Assembly: GCF_027942865.1 (NCBI RefSeq)
Contig: NC_134509.1
Span: 9,569,754 to 9,633,753, forward strand
Length of the DNA: 64,000 bases
DNA from: Odontesthes bonariensis
Taxonomy: Eukaryota > Chordata > Actinopteri > Atheriniformes > Atherinopsidae
Direction: 5' to 3'
The notes below the pieces were generated by a model that was not told the DNA's origin, searched no databases, and worked only from the letters and a program-made list of their open reading frames with translations. Positions 45,329-59,300 of the stretch are shown one piece after another; position 1 is the first letter of the stretch; every line of letters begins with the position of its first letter. Made by a program: the position numbers and the translations under genes.

Positions 45329-47238
45329 CTCTTTAAATGTATTCATGCTTATAATGTTGGGGGAAAAAAATAAACAAAATCAAAACAGACTGGCTCGGTA
45401 GTTGATCTTTTAGCGGTTGTTTTCAAATGTTGGGTAATATACATTTCATGTGCACCTGTGCAGGATTTGCTTTTAGATATTTTCTTGCAAAGTCAAGTCG
45501 GGTCTTTCTTATCTTGCGTGTTACCAGTGGTGTGAAGACGTCGCAAGTAAGTGCCTCCACAAGGAACATTACATGTGGAAGCTGCTTTGGGCACATAGGC
45601 TCTTATTCGGACTTGGCCTTGAACATTATATTTACCCAAGATACCCAGATTTGACATTTTACCCAAATGTTTTGTATCTTTTGTTCGTATTTTTTGAAAG
45701 GAAGTTTATTTTAGTTGCTTACAATGTTTGAAATACATTTCCAAAAACAGATTGTCATGGAAATTAAACCAAACTCTCAGAGGAAGCAAATAATGTGAGC
45801 CTTGATTATCTAACATTTATCTTTTGTGCTTTATTAAGTCTTGATGGTGACGAAAATCTACAGAAATGATAAATAAGCACAGAGAACAGAGAAATATTGT
45901 GTTTCATTCCAAATATTTCAACAATGCACGGAAATGTACCCTGTTAGGTGCAGAAATGGTCCTTAAGATATAAAGTATAAAGAAATGATAAAGAAATAAT
46001 TTTACTATACTCTAATTAGCTTATTCTGAGCTCTTTTTAGAATATAAAACTATCAAAAAATCTTAAAACAGGCCCCGTAATGAGGTAGTGCATCAAAATA
46101 TCCTTTTCTGGTTATTTCTGGTATCCTCTGCTGGCCCTTTAGCTGTGCTCTGCTGTGGAAAAGACAAAAGTGGACAAGGATATGTTTTTTTTGTGGAGTG
46201 AAACAAACAGTGTTAAGATCATGAGGATTGTCCAGTGCATGTTATTTGAGTTTTTCACCTGTGACTCTTTGCTATTTACAGTTTTGAACACTTTGTGCTC
46301 TTTGTTGTGAAATTGGTTGCTGTCGGCCTCTCCAGGCTCTAACAGGCTCAAGCTAACTTTCGACCCATCAGCATCCAATCAATGAGTGGCATCATCAACA
46401 AATCCAATGTGTTGAACTTTTTGGAGGACAGCACATTTGTCTGTCTGGGCCGGCAAAATGTGGAGGCTGAGAGCGCCTCAGACTGATACCTACATGAAGG
46501 TATAAAACAGCCCTTAGCCTTGTGATGTACTGGTGACCTCTTCAGGGTGTACCTCGCCTCTCACTTGAACTGGAATAGACTCCAGCTCCCCTCCACTCTG
46601 AACAAAATGAAGTGGGTATAGAAAATTTAAGGAAAGTCCTGAATATGATTTCTGTCTGTGAGATGAAAGCTATTTCTAGCTTCCTACAGAGGTACATTTA
46701 TGACCAGTGGAGGGAAATTTTTTCATTTAAATGTAACAACAAGATTTTCTAGGGAAAGTGCTTGCATCCTACCAGGATAGAAGAGTGATGTAATTATTGC
46801 TACAAGTACAGCTTGTGGTGTGGTTTCTTTAGTTTCAGACAGTACAGAAGCCAAAGCAAGAGAAAGAGGGAGACACCTTGAGATACAAAGAACAATCTCA
46901 AGGGGAAAATCAGTCTCTGTGACCTTCCATCCCTTCTGTACTTAAAAAAATATAACACACATTTGAATTGAAACAGTAGAATACCAGAAAGTGTTTATCT
47001 TTGACCACACAGAGCAAATGATCTCTCTTTAAATGTATTCATGCTTATAATGTTGGGGGAAAAAAATAAACAAAATCATAACAGACTGGCTCGGTAGTTG
47101 ATCTTTTAGCGGTTGTTTTCAAATGTTGGGTAATATACATTTCATGTGCACCTGTGCAGGATTTGTTTTTAGATATTTTCTTGCAAAGTCAAGTCGGTTC
47201 TTTCTTATCTTGCGTGTTACCAGTGGTGTGAAGACGTC
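45329..47238. repeat. 214-bp direct repeat pair and spacer (unit C)
   Basis: Arms 45329-45542 and 47025-47238 with about 1.48 kb between them, as in unit A. The spacer holds the 79-codon ORF copy (46139-46378) and the non-LTR tail relic (46524-46640). No host gene is recognised. Confidence 0.8.
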
Positions 47239-48104
47239 TCTCATAGACTCTGACCATGCCTCTCCCTTCAGGAGTCTTACGGATTTGGCTCGATGATGCA
47301 AAGACATTTTGATGTCAAGTTGTTCTTTTCTGGTCTTCAAGAGCTTTTGGTGTTGCTGAGCTGGCTAATACAGTCCTTGCCTTTGTATCAGATTAGAGCT
47401 TTCCTAAAGTTTCTGCTGACCTGACTGTTCTGCTTTTTCTGCCAAACAATGGCCTCATTTACCTTCATGAACAAGCCAGCACTGAATCAACATCATCATT
47501 TTTTTTTCATCTGCTTAACTAGTCCTGAAATAACCAAAAAACAGGCCGCACCTACCCATGAAACCAAGTATCACCCCTTGAATCAAAGCTGAAAATCTTC
47601 ATTTGAATCATTTCTTGATTGCTGCATTTTAATTACACTGTGGAAGTGTAATTAATGAAATTAGTGTAAAATAATGAAAACTTCCAAAACAGGGCCTTAG
47701 GGCCTGTATTAGCACAACCTGTAGGCTTTGGTCTATTTATAGGATTTGTTACCTCTAAAAAACACTTGTTTAATGTAGGAAATCCTTGAACCCTTGGCTG
47801 TAGTCCAGCAGTGATCAATATTACTGTGTAGAAACAGATATGGATACAATGTGTAACAGCTATATGAGACAAGATCTCTTTTTCTGTTTGTTGTTAACAC
47901 ACACACGAATACAGATACAAAATATATTTCAAGGCTGATAAAAAGCTGAATCGTTGTCAGTTGGTAATGATTTCTAGATTGTATTTCAGCCAATGTGTTC
48001 CTCATCTTTTGCTCTCCAGACGATTGCTTACACGCATGCAAACAAAACCCAACATGATTGGTTGATACATCTTGGACTACAAGCAAACTAAAAACAGAAG
48101 CCAG

Positions 48105-50053
48105 AAAGCCTCCAATTCCAAACTTTTATTCCTTGCCTACATGCGATGCATCTTTCTATGCAGATATATGTTTATATATTAATTAAATATAGGGAGTTGA
48201 AAACATATACATGTGTAAAGCTTCATATGCTTTGTATGCTGTATATGTCCCAGAAAACTAAATGTTTTACAAGGCATAGACAAGAGATGAGAAGAGGTAA
48301 AGTCAAGGGTAAGGATGAATGTGACACAATCCTGATGAATTCTCACTTTTATGCATCGTTCTGTTGCTTCAAAATGAATCCACAAACCATTGCACTTCCA
48401 AACTTTTCGGATCATTCTCTTTGGTGTGTCATCGGGATCTTTTCTAACTTAGACCTCTGAAAGCAACAACAAAACAAAGGTGAAAAGTGTGAGGTAAATA
48501 TTGTGTTTAATAAACAAACATCAGTCAGGGAACTGACATTAGTCTGGGGATGGAGATGAGGGAATATAAAGCACAATGCACATGTGTGGAGGTGGGAGGG
48601 GAAAATATTTATCTGTTACACAAGGTGCCCCCGTACAGTAAGGAGCAGGAAGCTCTATATAACATACAGATCAGGATCCAAGTCTACGGTACAAAAACTT
48701 AGCAGCAACATGTTAACATCGGAGACCAAGGGGCTAACAAAGTAGTTTCATTTAGAAAAAGTCACAGTATTCTTTAAATTTGTTAAAAAGGTAAAAACAG
48801 TTCTATGCATCCGCTAAGGTGAATGCTACTCACAAGATCTGTGTGTGGAATACATAGGTAGGGAAATTATCTATACATTTATACTCTAATATAAAGACCT
48901 TCTGGTAATGGCACAGTACAAACTCTCAGGAAACGCGACAAAAATATACAATGTCTTCACGTCACATTTGCAGATTAAAATGTAACTAAGGTCTCTGGCA
49001 AGCACAATAGTTTCAGTGATCAAAAAACAACTTGTCATCAACCAAAATAAAGGACACCATTTTGTTAGTTCAGCTATCTTGACAGAGTATGTCTTTTTAA
49101 TACAAAAATAAGGACAAATATAAATTAATATATATTAAAAGAATCAGATTGATATGTGGGGATCTACTGAATAAGTACAGGTATTTATGATACAATAAAT
49201 ACTTGTCATTCATGACTGGGGGTGGATAAACAGCGAGTAGTGTATTAAACCTGACAGGTAATACGTTTAACTCTACAGGGGAGAGTACTTGTGTGTGTGC
49301 GTGCGTGTGTGTGTGTGTTGTTCAGTAGCTGTATAAAATATCACACGTTTGAGCGCAGCTGTGTGTTGGATCATGCACACAGTCTCAGAGGGTTCAGGAG
49401 GTCTTCTAAAGGAGACTGTGGTGGTTTCTGTGTTGTAGGGGGGTTATCGCTGCTCGCCCTGTCCCATGCTTTAATGCAGCTCCTCCTAGTGGTGAGTCTG
49501 TGGTACTACCAGTTAAAATTACTCCTAAAACAAACAACTCACAGACAGAAAGCAGGAAGTCTACAGGAAGTGGTCAGCCGTCGGTGACCCGTCAGTTCTC
49601 CGGAGAAGAGACAGTGCGACACACCATTGGAGTCATCATGGCCAACAAAAAGAAGCAGATGTAAGGACAAAGTCAGCTTTTGTGGGGTTTTTTTTGTCTT
49701 TTTCTCCACTTCATAATAAAAAATAAGTCTGTTTTTGTACTTTACAATACAATTCAAGATCCCCGCCGAGGAAGCATCAATCATCAGTCCAGCACTGACA
49801 AGAAACAAATCTCTTTATTTTTTTTAGTAGTATTTTTCTTGTTTTTTGTTTTTTTTTTCTGTCTTTTTTTTCAGGGTTTTTAAAAAAAAGGGGTTGGTGG
49901 GGGAAATACTCTGGGGAGGGGGTTGAACGGTTTCCTCATGAGGAATAAGAGAAGACTGGGATCAAGTAAGGCGGGCAGGAACACAGAACATATCTGGAGA
50001 AGCGGAAATCTGCCGATCGTGTTGTCTCTTTTTTCTTTTAATTCTTTCTCTTT
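48105..50053 (-). other. slit2: Probable slit2 3'UTR
   Basis: Non-coding DNA directly after the slit2 stop codon. Minus-strand AATAAA signals are at about 49813-49818 (near) and 48126-48131 (far). The far one would give a 3'UTR of about 1.9 kb, which is reasonable for slit genes. It includes a TG-rich repeat near 49290. The extent is inferred only from the signals. Confidence 0.45.
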
Positions 50054-50310
50054 TTACGAAGAACACTTTGTACAGCCGCACTTGACAACTTTCTCCACTT
50101 CCTGGACAAAAGAAGAGCCATCAGTGCACTGGAAGGTGTATTTCCTACGTTTGCTGCGTAGGGGGGTGCAGCAGGTGCCCTGTCCTTCTGATCCCCCCGG
50201 GCAGCTGCCTCGACACTCTAGACGGGAGACCTTCTCCTGGGTTTGGCACGCCGCGTAGCCTTGCTGTCTCTGGTAGACATCTCGGACCCGTTCCCCTCGG
50301 CAGGCCACCT
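50054..50310 (-). CDS. slit2: slit2 last coding exon: C-terminal cystine knot
   Basis: Starts at the acceptor tttctgcag (phase 1, completing GAG) and reads [63 protein letters not shown], stop. The loop before the paired cysteines ([13 protein letters not shown]) is about five residues longer than in mammalian SLIT2. The same protein is encoded at 22411 and 37963; I saw one synonymous change. Confidence 0.95.
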
Positions 50311-53300
50311 CTGCAGAAATGCAAACCAAACAGGAGTGTTACAAGTTCACAGTGGGAGGGAAACTCCACGAATTTTGCACAGAAATCTTGGGTGCTTGTT
50401 CGAAAGGATGTAATGATGCTTTCTGATGACAAAAAGTTGCTCAAAGAAAAAAATATAATTCAAATTATATTATCAAAATATTCTTTTAACTCAATCAGAT
50501 CGTGGGTGCCCACTCAACAACTCATGTCTTAAAGCGAATGGAGATGATAGCTGATCTTTATGGTGACAACAACAAAACTGTGAGGCAACATGTCTGTGAG
50601 TTCTAGAGAGAACATAGAACAATGAGAAGAGGCTAAAGTGGCGCTATCATGGGGAATGGAACATGCAAAATCCCTGTTCTGCAAAGTTTGGAGACATACT
50701 CAGAAACTTAATGGCATCAAACCCAGAGAAGTACGTTTGACAAAGACTACGTGATGTTCAAAAGGACCTGATTTAGGCAAATAAATCTAAAGTTCTGGTT
50801 GTGGAAATAAAATACATTTATATTTCAACATAACTGTAGGAGTTAATAGGACAGGTTGTCTGTTAATTGCAACCTCAAAATCGGAAAAAGTTGGGACAGT
50901 ATGGACAATGCAAGAGCGCAGTGATTCTTATTTATTTACTCACTAAGTTTTTTACTTACTGACTTTTATTTCATTGCAGACAGTAAGAGTCATATTAGAT
51001 ACTATTTTGTCCTGTTCACACTTCTTAAAGTGTGAAGTAAAAGGATGTCGCTGCATTTTCCTGTAAAATTCTCTGTTGGGGACAGCTCAGGTCTGCAGGA
51101 TGACCAGTACAGTATCAGCACCCTCTTTTTTCTCAGTTTCACTTTCAAGTTTTTATTGTCACATGTATTTTACAATAAAGCAAAATTCTTGTGCCACATT
51201 TGTTGACGAGGGGAGGGTAGCGCAGCGGTTAAGCCATGTGGTTTTGCTGTGCCTTGTTGAAAAATGCATGGAGGTCCCTGGAAAACATGTCGTCTTGAAA
51301 GGGCCATGTGTTCAGATATCTCAGTGAACTTTCATGTATTAATGGTGCGGTCGCAGACTTGCAAAGGAGCTTTGACAAGGGCACTGATATAACCCCATGC
51401 TATCACACAGCCTAGCTTTTGGATGTGTTGCTGATAACAGTCCGGATGGTCCTTTTCATCTTTGGTGTGGAACACACATCTTTCTCACGTTCAAGATTGT
51501 GAATAATGATTTGTCTGACCACAATACACATTTCCACTGTGTGATGGTCCAACCCAGAAGCCCAGAAAAGATGACACAGTTTCTGGACAAGGCTAATAAA
51601 AGGCTTAGCAAAGTGACATTTGTGATTGTAACTCTATATTCCCCTGAACTGTTATACAACAGAACTGCATGAACTGCTTCAGCAAATAATGCTTAACGTC
51701 ATATGGTTGATTTTCCATCGTGCTCAGTACTTAAGTTGGAATTTGAACTGTCTGGACAAATATGTGTATGTGGTCAAACCCTGTATAAAAGGGCCGATCT
51801 TAGCATCAGTGAGTTGTCCACACTCTTGAAACCCCCGTGGTTGAAAGAAGCTGAACCCTATTCGGACGAATATTGATACTTGGTCTCTGTCTCTGTTTGA
51901 TGATTGTTGCTGACTATTGCTGGTTGTTCATTCTACTTTGATTTATTATTCTGTAATAGATTCCTTAAATCTTACGAGACTTATTGTTGTCTGTGCTTCC
52001 TCATCACAGAACAAACAGTTTTTGCCTCTTCAGTCACAGCAGCTATTGATGAACGGCAGTTCTTGATACTGTACTGTCTGAGGTATCAGAGATCTCTAGT
52101 GTCCAGATTAAGCTTGCCCATTATGCACTGAAATTGCTTCGATGGCTAAATTACATTCTGGACAGTAGAGGTGGAAAAATACAAAACCCTCTCAATATTT
52201 CTTTGAGGTTTTTTCACATTAGAACGATTTTTCTCATGCATTTGTTGACAAACTGGAGATCGTCCAACCATCTTTTGCGCCTCAAAGACAAAGCCTTTCA
52301 TTGATGCTGCTATTGTACCAAATCAGGATTACAATCATCCGTTTGAAACCTAATTTGTACCTGTGAATTTCCCACATCCCAACTTTTATTTGGAATGTGT
52401 CACAGGCCTGAAATGCAAACATGTAGGTATGATAACAAATGGAACGAACTTAACGAGACAAAACATGAAACATTTTGGCTTCCTACTGCAATGAAATAAA
52501 AGTCGAAGTACACTAAGTGCAAATTCTTTTTTTCTGCAATATTTAAGAATAAGATTTCATTATCATTAAATAAAATACTTAGCTGACATGCCATTTGACC
52601 GGTAAAAAATTTGACAAGAAAAAAAAGAGAGATAATCGAGCTCATCTTAAGCATACAGTATGTTGCATGAGTTGAAAACAAGATGAGAGACTTAAAAAAT
52701 CATGACGAATAGAAGCAGACAGGGTTAGGATACATGTGATCATGCAGTCTCACCTGAGTTGCCCCTTGTGTGGGATTAATAGGAAGCTCAGGAGATGCTG
52801 AGTTGAAAAAGTGACGGGTTAGAAGCATTAGTGCGGAGACATTAAAGAATGTTAGATACACACACACTGCTGAGAGACACACAGAGAGGACGAAGCTTTG
52901 AAGAAGGGCTATTAAAGAAATCCTTCAGATTGAAAAGCTTAGACAGTATTAGTTCATGTTTTTAGAAGAATGTTGGACATCATTTTACCTTACGCACAGA
53001 TAACAATCTCTATGTATAGAAGCATCAAGCATAGTAAATATTCATCGGTAAGCGTCCTTGTTTTGCTCACCTCTGTCACAAGACTCTCCAGTGTAGCCGC
53101 TGTTACACTCACAGTATGCTTTGCCCAGGCCTGACACTCTACATTTGCCATGTTTGCAGAGAGACAGGCTGCAGAGGTTAGTTGTATCATGGTCCTGCTC
53201 ATCACAGAGAACACCAGCAAAGCCGGGCTGGCAGCGGCAGGAGTAAGAGTAGGAGTTTATTGGGAGGCAAGTGCCATGAACACACCTGTGGGATAGAGGA

Positions 53301-56300
53301 GGGAGGGACAGGACAGAATTTGATAATGTGGACAGATATCCATATCCATGTCATTTAAAAAAAAGAAACAAACAAAAAAAAATACTAAAAGTGCAAACAC
53401 TATGGTTTTAAAGCTAAAAAAACAAAACCCACTCACTTGTTGCCGTCACAAGGGTTGCTAACTTGCTGGTCACACAAAGTCCCCGTCCAACCAGGGTGAC
53501 AGGTACAAGTGAAGCCACGGTGACCAGTTGGGTGACAGTCGCCTTGGACGCAGGCACCTCTCTGGCATGGCTGGCAGCCTGGCTCTACCCCATTGCCAAG
53601 CCACTGTCTGGTGCTCTGTGAAGTCCCTGAGCCTGGAGACCCTGGTTCCAGCCCAACTCCAAGGTCCTGGAGCTTCCCATTGATGTAGAGGTTACGGAGA
53701 CAGCCATGAAAGCTGGTGCCGTTGCGACCTCCTGAGCTGTGCTGCAGGGCTGAAAGACCCCCAGAAGCTGAGGCCCGCTCTGGCATCCCTGCATAAAAAA
53801 GATGGGATTAGAGATCAAAGCAGGTAGATTATCTATCAATCTAGATTATCTATATGTCTTAATAGATATGTCTAAACAACATTAGAACAATTAGTAAATG
53901 AAAATCAAATATACCCCTATTTACATATACTATAATTTTTTTTAGTTAGTTTCAATGTGATAAACTGCCCTACTTTAGTGAAACCTTTTGCTAAAGGTAC
54001 AGTTGGTGATATTTTTTGTCATTTCCAAATCAAATTCATGATTGATGTTTTCACATACTTATTTTTGGCCACCTGTGGGATATTGTGATATATATTGAGA
54101 TATATATTCTAAAAAATGCACTGGTACACTAAAATAAACGTGTTGGATCAATTAAATAGTTTTTGTTGGTTATCCTGACATTAACACAGAATCAGAAAAG
54201 TCCTCACCTCCCAGGTAAAGTGGAGAATCTATGTTGAGTGTGGACTGTTTGCTGATGGAGTTGATGGATTTCGGTGGCCCGCCATCGATGGACAGAGACA
54301 GAGTCTGGTCTGCAGCTACTAGCTCCACAGCATGAAAACTGCCATCATTTACTGTCTCCACACTGAGGGAGAGAGGATGGAGAGATTCAGGCTATACATC
54401 TGTATCATCCATCATGTGAATGTGGCATCTGTGAATGAGCTGCTGGACACGTCTGCCTGCATGTGCATGCACCTGTATATAGCAGAAGGAGGGTAGGATC
54501 CGGTGTCATAGCTGACCCTGAGACGTCCCCTGTACAGTTCCATTGCGATGTGATCGTTATCCCCCTTATACAACAACACACCGCTGTCCTCATCTGTGGC
54601 AATCTGAAAAAACACGTTCATGTCAGCGACCTTATTCCCAGCAATGGAGCACTTACTCTAATGATTTACTGACAGGAATTAAAGGTAAGTACTGCCTCAT
54701 CAGCAAAATGTGCTTAAAACTACAAAACGTTGTCCATATGACCTCATATAGGTTGAAACAGCATTAAATTAAAAATATATGACACGAACTAAGCTTGTAC
54801 CTGCAGGCTGATGTTGGTCTGTGGTGAGAGGGAACTTGAAGGAAGCTGCAGGTATGACTCGCGGCTGACAAAGTTGACGCTAACAAGTGTCTCGCAGCGT
54901 TCGCCCTCATAGCCGTGGAGACACTGGCAGCGGGGGTCTGTTCCCACGACAACGCACTGAGCCCCGTTGAGGCATTCGTGGTTGTCACATGGACTGGTGC
55001 GAGGAAGGACCATTGGTGGAGAGAACTCGCAGAATAACCCGCTGCAACACACAATTTAATGCACATCAACTCTATGAACGACACTTAAACGCATGCAGTC
55101 GCTGTAATGAATACAATCTGTGTTCATACCTACTAATGCAGGTACACGGCACAGATTATTTAAAAAATAATAATAACAGCAACATAATTACTGCAACTAG
55201 TAATACAGTCTTATCAGGGTACTCACATTTCACATTTACTTTTCATCAGAAGTCAACAATACAACGCAACATCTAACATTAATCATGTAACAAAAGCATC
55301 CCTGAAAAGGTATGTGCCGAGTATTTTTCTGAACATGGACAGATCACTTCAGTCAAGAGTTCTTTTAAAAACAGTTGAACATTTGATTCTTTTAAAAACA
55401 GTTGAACATTCGATTTTAGAGTTAGAAGGCAACCACAACACACTGTTGGGAAATCAAATCCTTGATTTGATTATAAACATATAAAAATAAATCTGAGTTG
55501 GTATTTTCTCACAAAATTCTCACACCCCGCTACACTTCCAATCTTTGTGACCAACACAATTGTAACTCTCAATACAGTGGAAAGCTCCCCCAATAAACAG
55601 AGGTTATAGAGATTTTGCATAGTGCGTTTCTTGGCAGACACAGAAAACAAACATATCAAAGGCAAGGATCACATAAATGCTGACAGTCTTGGTTGGAAAA
55701 CCCTTGGATTAAAAACTAAATCTTTTTTTTTATCCCCTTTGAGGCTTGAATTGTCAACAAGATTTGCATGCATTGCAAAATATCATTGAAGTTATTATTG
55801 GCTGAGAGAATATTATTCCTATGAAATGATTAGCATGTGTGAGTTCCCGCTGGGATGTGGGCCTCACCTGTATCCCTCTGGGCAGACGCAGGTGTAACCA
55901 TTCACAGCGTCAATGCACTGACCTCCGTTCTGACACTTATTCTCTTCACAGTCATCGTAGTCCAGCTCACAGTGCTCACCTAAGTAGCCTGGGGTGCACT
56001 CACACCTAACGTGTACAAAAACACACACAAAAATGCTTGTAGATCGGGGACTATTAGATTGCTGTTTGCAACATAACATCTGGTCTTTGGTTAAACACAC
56101 TGCGTTCCTGCCTGCGGTTGGATTAGCTCTCGCTGCGTGTTGAAAACTCTTTAACACTGAAAGAAAAACATGTCAGATCCCTGTTGACCCAGACAGTCTA
56201 GACGGTTCACATACAAGACAACACGCACAATCCAAATTTTAATATGGCATGTCGAAATGATTAGAACTTAGTAACTGTGCACACACACACACCCACACAC

Positions 56301-59300
56301 ACACACTGCTTATCTCTGCTGGGAAAACTCATCAATCTCAGTGTGTAAGTGTTAAAATGCAGGGGAGAGAACTCTACAACTGCGTGTGTGTATGTGTGGT
56401 GTTTGTGTGTATAATCTACTCACTTGTATCCCTGGGGAGTCAAAATGCACTTTGAGTCGTGCTGACATGGGTTCAGCTCCGGGGCACAGAAGTCCAGCTT
56501 CTCTTCACATAGCTCTCCTAGGAAATGCACACACAAATGACATCAGCGACTTTTCACCATTTTGAAAAGCATAAACGCTAAAGAGAATTTAATATATAAA
56601 ATACATCGATATCGCCCAACTTCTTCAGTGTGCTTCTTCTGTGTGTGCTTATTGCACTGGCTGCGTCTGCATTAAATGCAGAGAAATGCACGTGTGTGTT
56701 GTATGGGTGTGCTCCGATGATGGATGACTCTCTTGTGGCCAAAACCAACACAGTGGTCTGATAAATGATCTCATCGCTGAGAATGTCATGTTCCTGATGA
56801 TATTCCAGAGTGTATCCTGATACTTTGAACTCCAACTGAATCACTGATGAGGAATCAGGGAATCAACCAATACTCCTGACAGCAAGAAGTTCGCTTAGGG
56901 AGTAATTACACAACCCCTTTGGGATCTATGGGAACGTGTGTGCGTGCCTTTATGTTTCTGTAGCATCGACTAACAACTTTGCTAGATTTGCACATCTAGA
57001 AGCAGTCATTTTTGCTTAGTAAACTCTTATTTCTACAAGAAAATCCTAACATACTTTCTAATCAAGAAGTTAATGTCTTTTTCTCCCAGTCGGCTAGATT
57101 TTGAAATATTGGTTGCAGAACAGCTGCCATCTATTTGTGCAAATACAGTCGTGAAAAAAACGGCACAACTTCTTTCTAAGGTTTCTCAGGTTTTGCTTTA
57201 CAGGACATGATTAAAAAAAATAAATCACCTGGTCCTACAAGTACTACAAGCTCAGATGAACAATAACACATGATAGAAGACACTGTGTCATTATTCATTT
57301 AACAAAAACAAAGCCAAAATGCAGAAGCAGTGTATGGAAAACAAAGCTTTACTGCGCCCACAGGCATTAAAAAGGTAGGTAGAAGCCAGTTGCTGCAAAT
57401 GCACGTGATTAACTGATCAACAGAACGTGTGAGCACCTAAAAGCAGAGATTTTGTTAGTTTGCTGGTTCAGAGCAATGCATCAGCAATGATCTTGGAGAA
57501 GAAATTGCTGCTGCTCATCCATCTGGGTAGGGTTATAAGGCCATTTCCAAACAATTTGGAGTACATCATTCTACAGTGAGAAAGATTATTGATTCTCATG
57601 TGGAATACATTCAAGACACTTGACAATCTTCCCAGGAGTGGACGTCCCAGCAAGTTCACCCCAAGGTGAGACTAGGAGGAACGGCAAAAACATCAAGAGC
57701 TACATCTCGAACTCTACAGGCCACAGTTAGCATGTTAAATGTTAAAGTTCATGACAGCACAATTAAAAAAAGATGAGTATGGCTTGTTTGGAAGGGCTGC
57801 AGGAGAAAGCCTCTTCTCTCTAAAAAGAACATCCCAGAACAGCTTGGGTTTGTAAAGCTGCATCTGAACAAACCACAAGACCTCTGGAACAATGTTCTTT
57901 GGGCAGACAAGAACAAAGTGGAGACTATTGACCACAATGTACCGAAAACCAAACACAGCATACCAACACAAACACCTTACACCAACTGTCAAACACTGAT
58001 GTTTTAGGCCTGTTCTGCAGCCACAGGACCTGGGCACTTTGCAGTCATTGAGTCCACCATGAACTCCTCTGTATACCAAAGTATTCTAGAGTCAGATGTG
58101 AGGCCATCTGTCTGACAGCTAAAGCTAGGCTGAAACTGGGTCATACAGCAGGACAATGAACCCAAACAGCACCAAATCTACACCATAATGCCTGAAAAAA
58201 GAAAACAATCACGCTTTTGCAATGGTCCAGTCAAAGTCCGGACTTCAGCCTGATTGAAATGTTGTGGTGGGACCTTAAGAGAGTTGTGCATACTGAGACA
58301 ATGTTTTTTAACGATGTGAAAGACTGATAACATCACAGGGTGTACTTATTTAGTCACAAACTGCTTCTGCATTTTGGTTTGAGTTTTTGTTAAATAAATA
58401 ATGAAACGATGTAATATTTGTTGTTTAGCTGAGGCTAACTTTCTTTTTCACATAACTGTATACGCTATACAGATATACGGTTTCAGACCAGCAGATCACC
58501 ACATTTCTACTATCCTGCCTAATATGGGTAATTAAATGGTATGTAATTTAAAGATAAACATGTGACTTAGCATGTTTTTTCCTTAATTCAAAAAGGCCCA
58601 AACTAACAGTGAACTGATCCTGAAGCGACTTGTTCTCTGTGTCATGGGACTTTGCTGTTTTTCAAAACAGGCTCTGAAATAAAAAAATGCAATGTTTGTT
58701 CCCATGTGAGCAAAGATTGATTAAAACTACAGTCCAACACCTTTTTAAACAATACCGTTTTAAAAACAGGATAAACTGTTTATCATGATGAATCTGTTGA
58801 GGACTGAATTGGCTTCAGGCTGAGTGCCACAAGCTCACTGAGTGAAATACAGTTAGACAGAGAAATAAATTGTCAATCTGGGTCTTAATATGAGACTTAG
58901 TGACTTAATATGTGACCTTTTAAAAAACAAAATATCCCAAGAAGTATAATTTAATTTGAACTTAAAATTGAAATTGAAAGTATACCTTAGATGGTAATCA
59001 CATATACGCAGCTAGCAGCTGTCATCTGTTTGCGCATCAAAGACATGCACTGCTAACATGGAGCATGACTACATACAAAATGTTAAATCTGTGGTACTGA
59101 ATATAAGATTTCTATGGGCGCATGGATAAAGCACAGGAAATGTGGGAAGTTAGGAATGGAAATAAGGAAGTAAGAAGAAGGAGAGGGACAGGAGGGACAG
59201 AGAGAAGAACAGACTAACCTCTCTCCACCTCATTGGTAGCAGCTGCAACCACAAAAAAAAATGACAGATGATAGAAAGCAGAGCGAGACAGGAGAAAAGA

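Noticed and set aside
57735-58079. 114-codon minus-strand ORF
   Set aside because: Lies antisense within the decayed Tc1-like element; transposase homology is on the plus strand.
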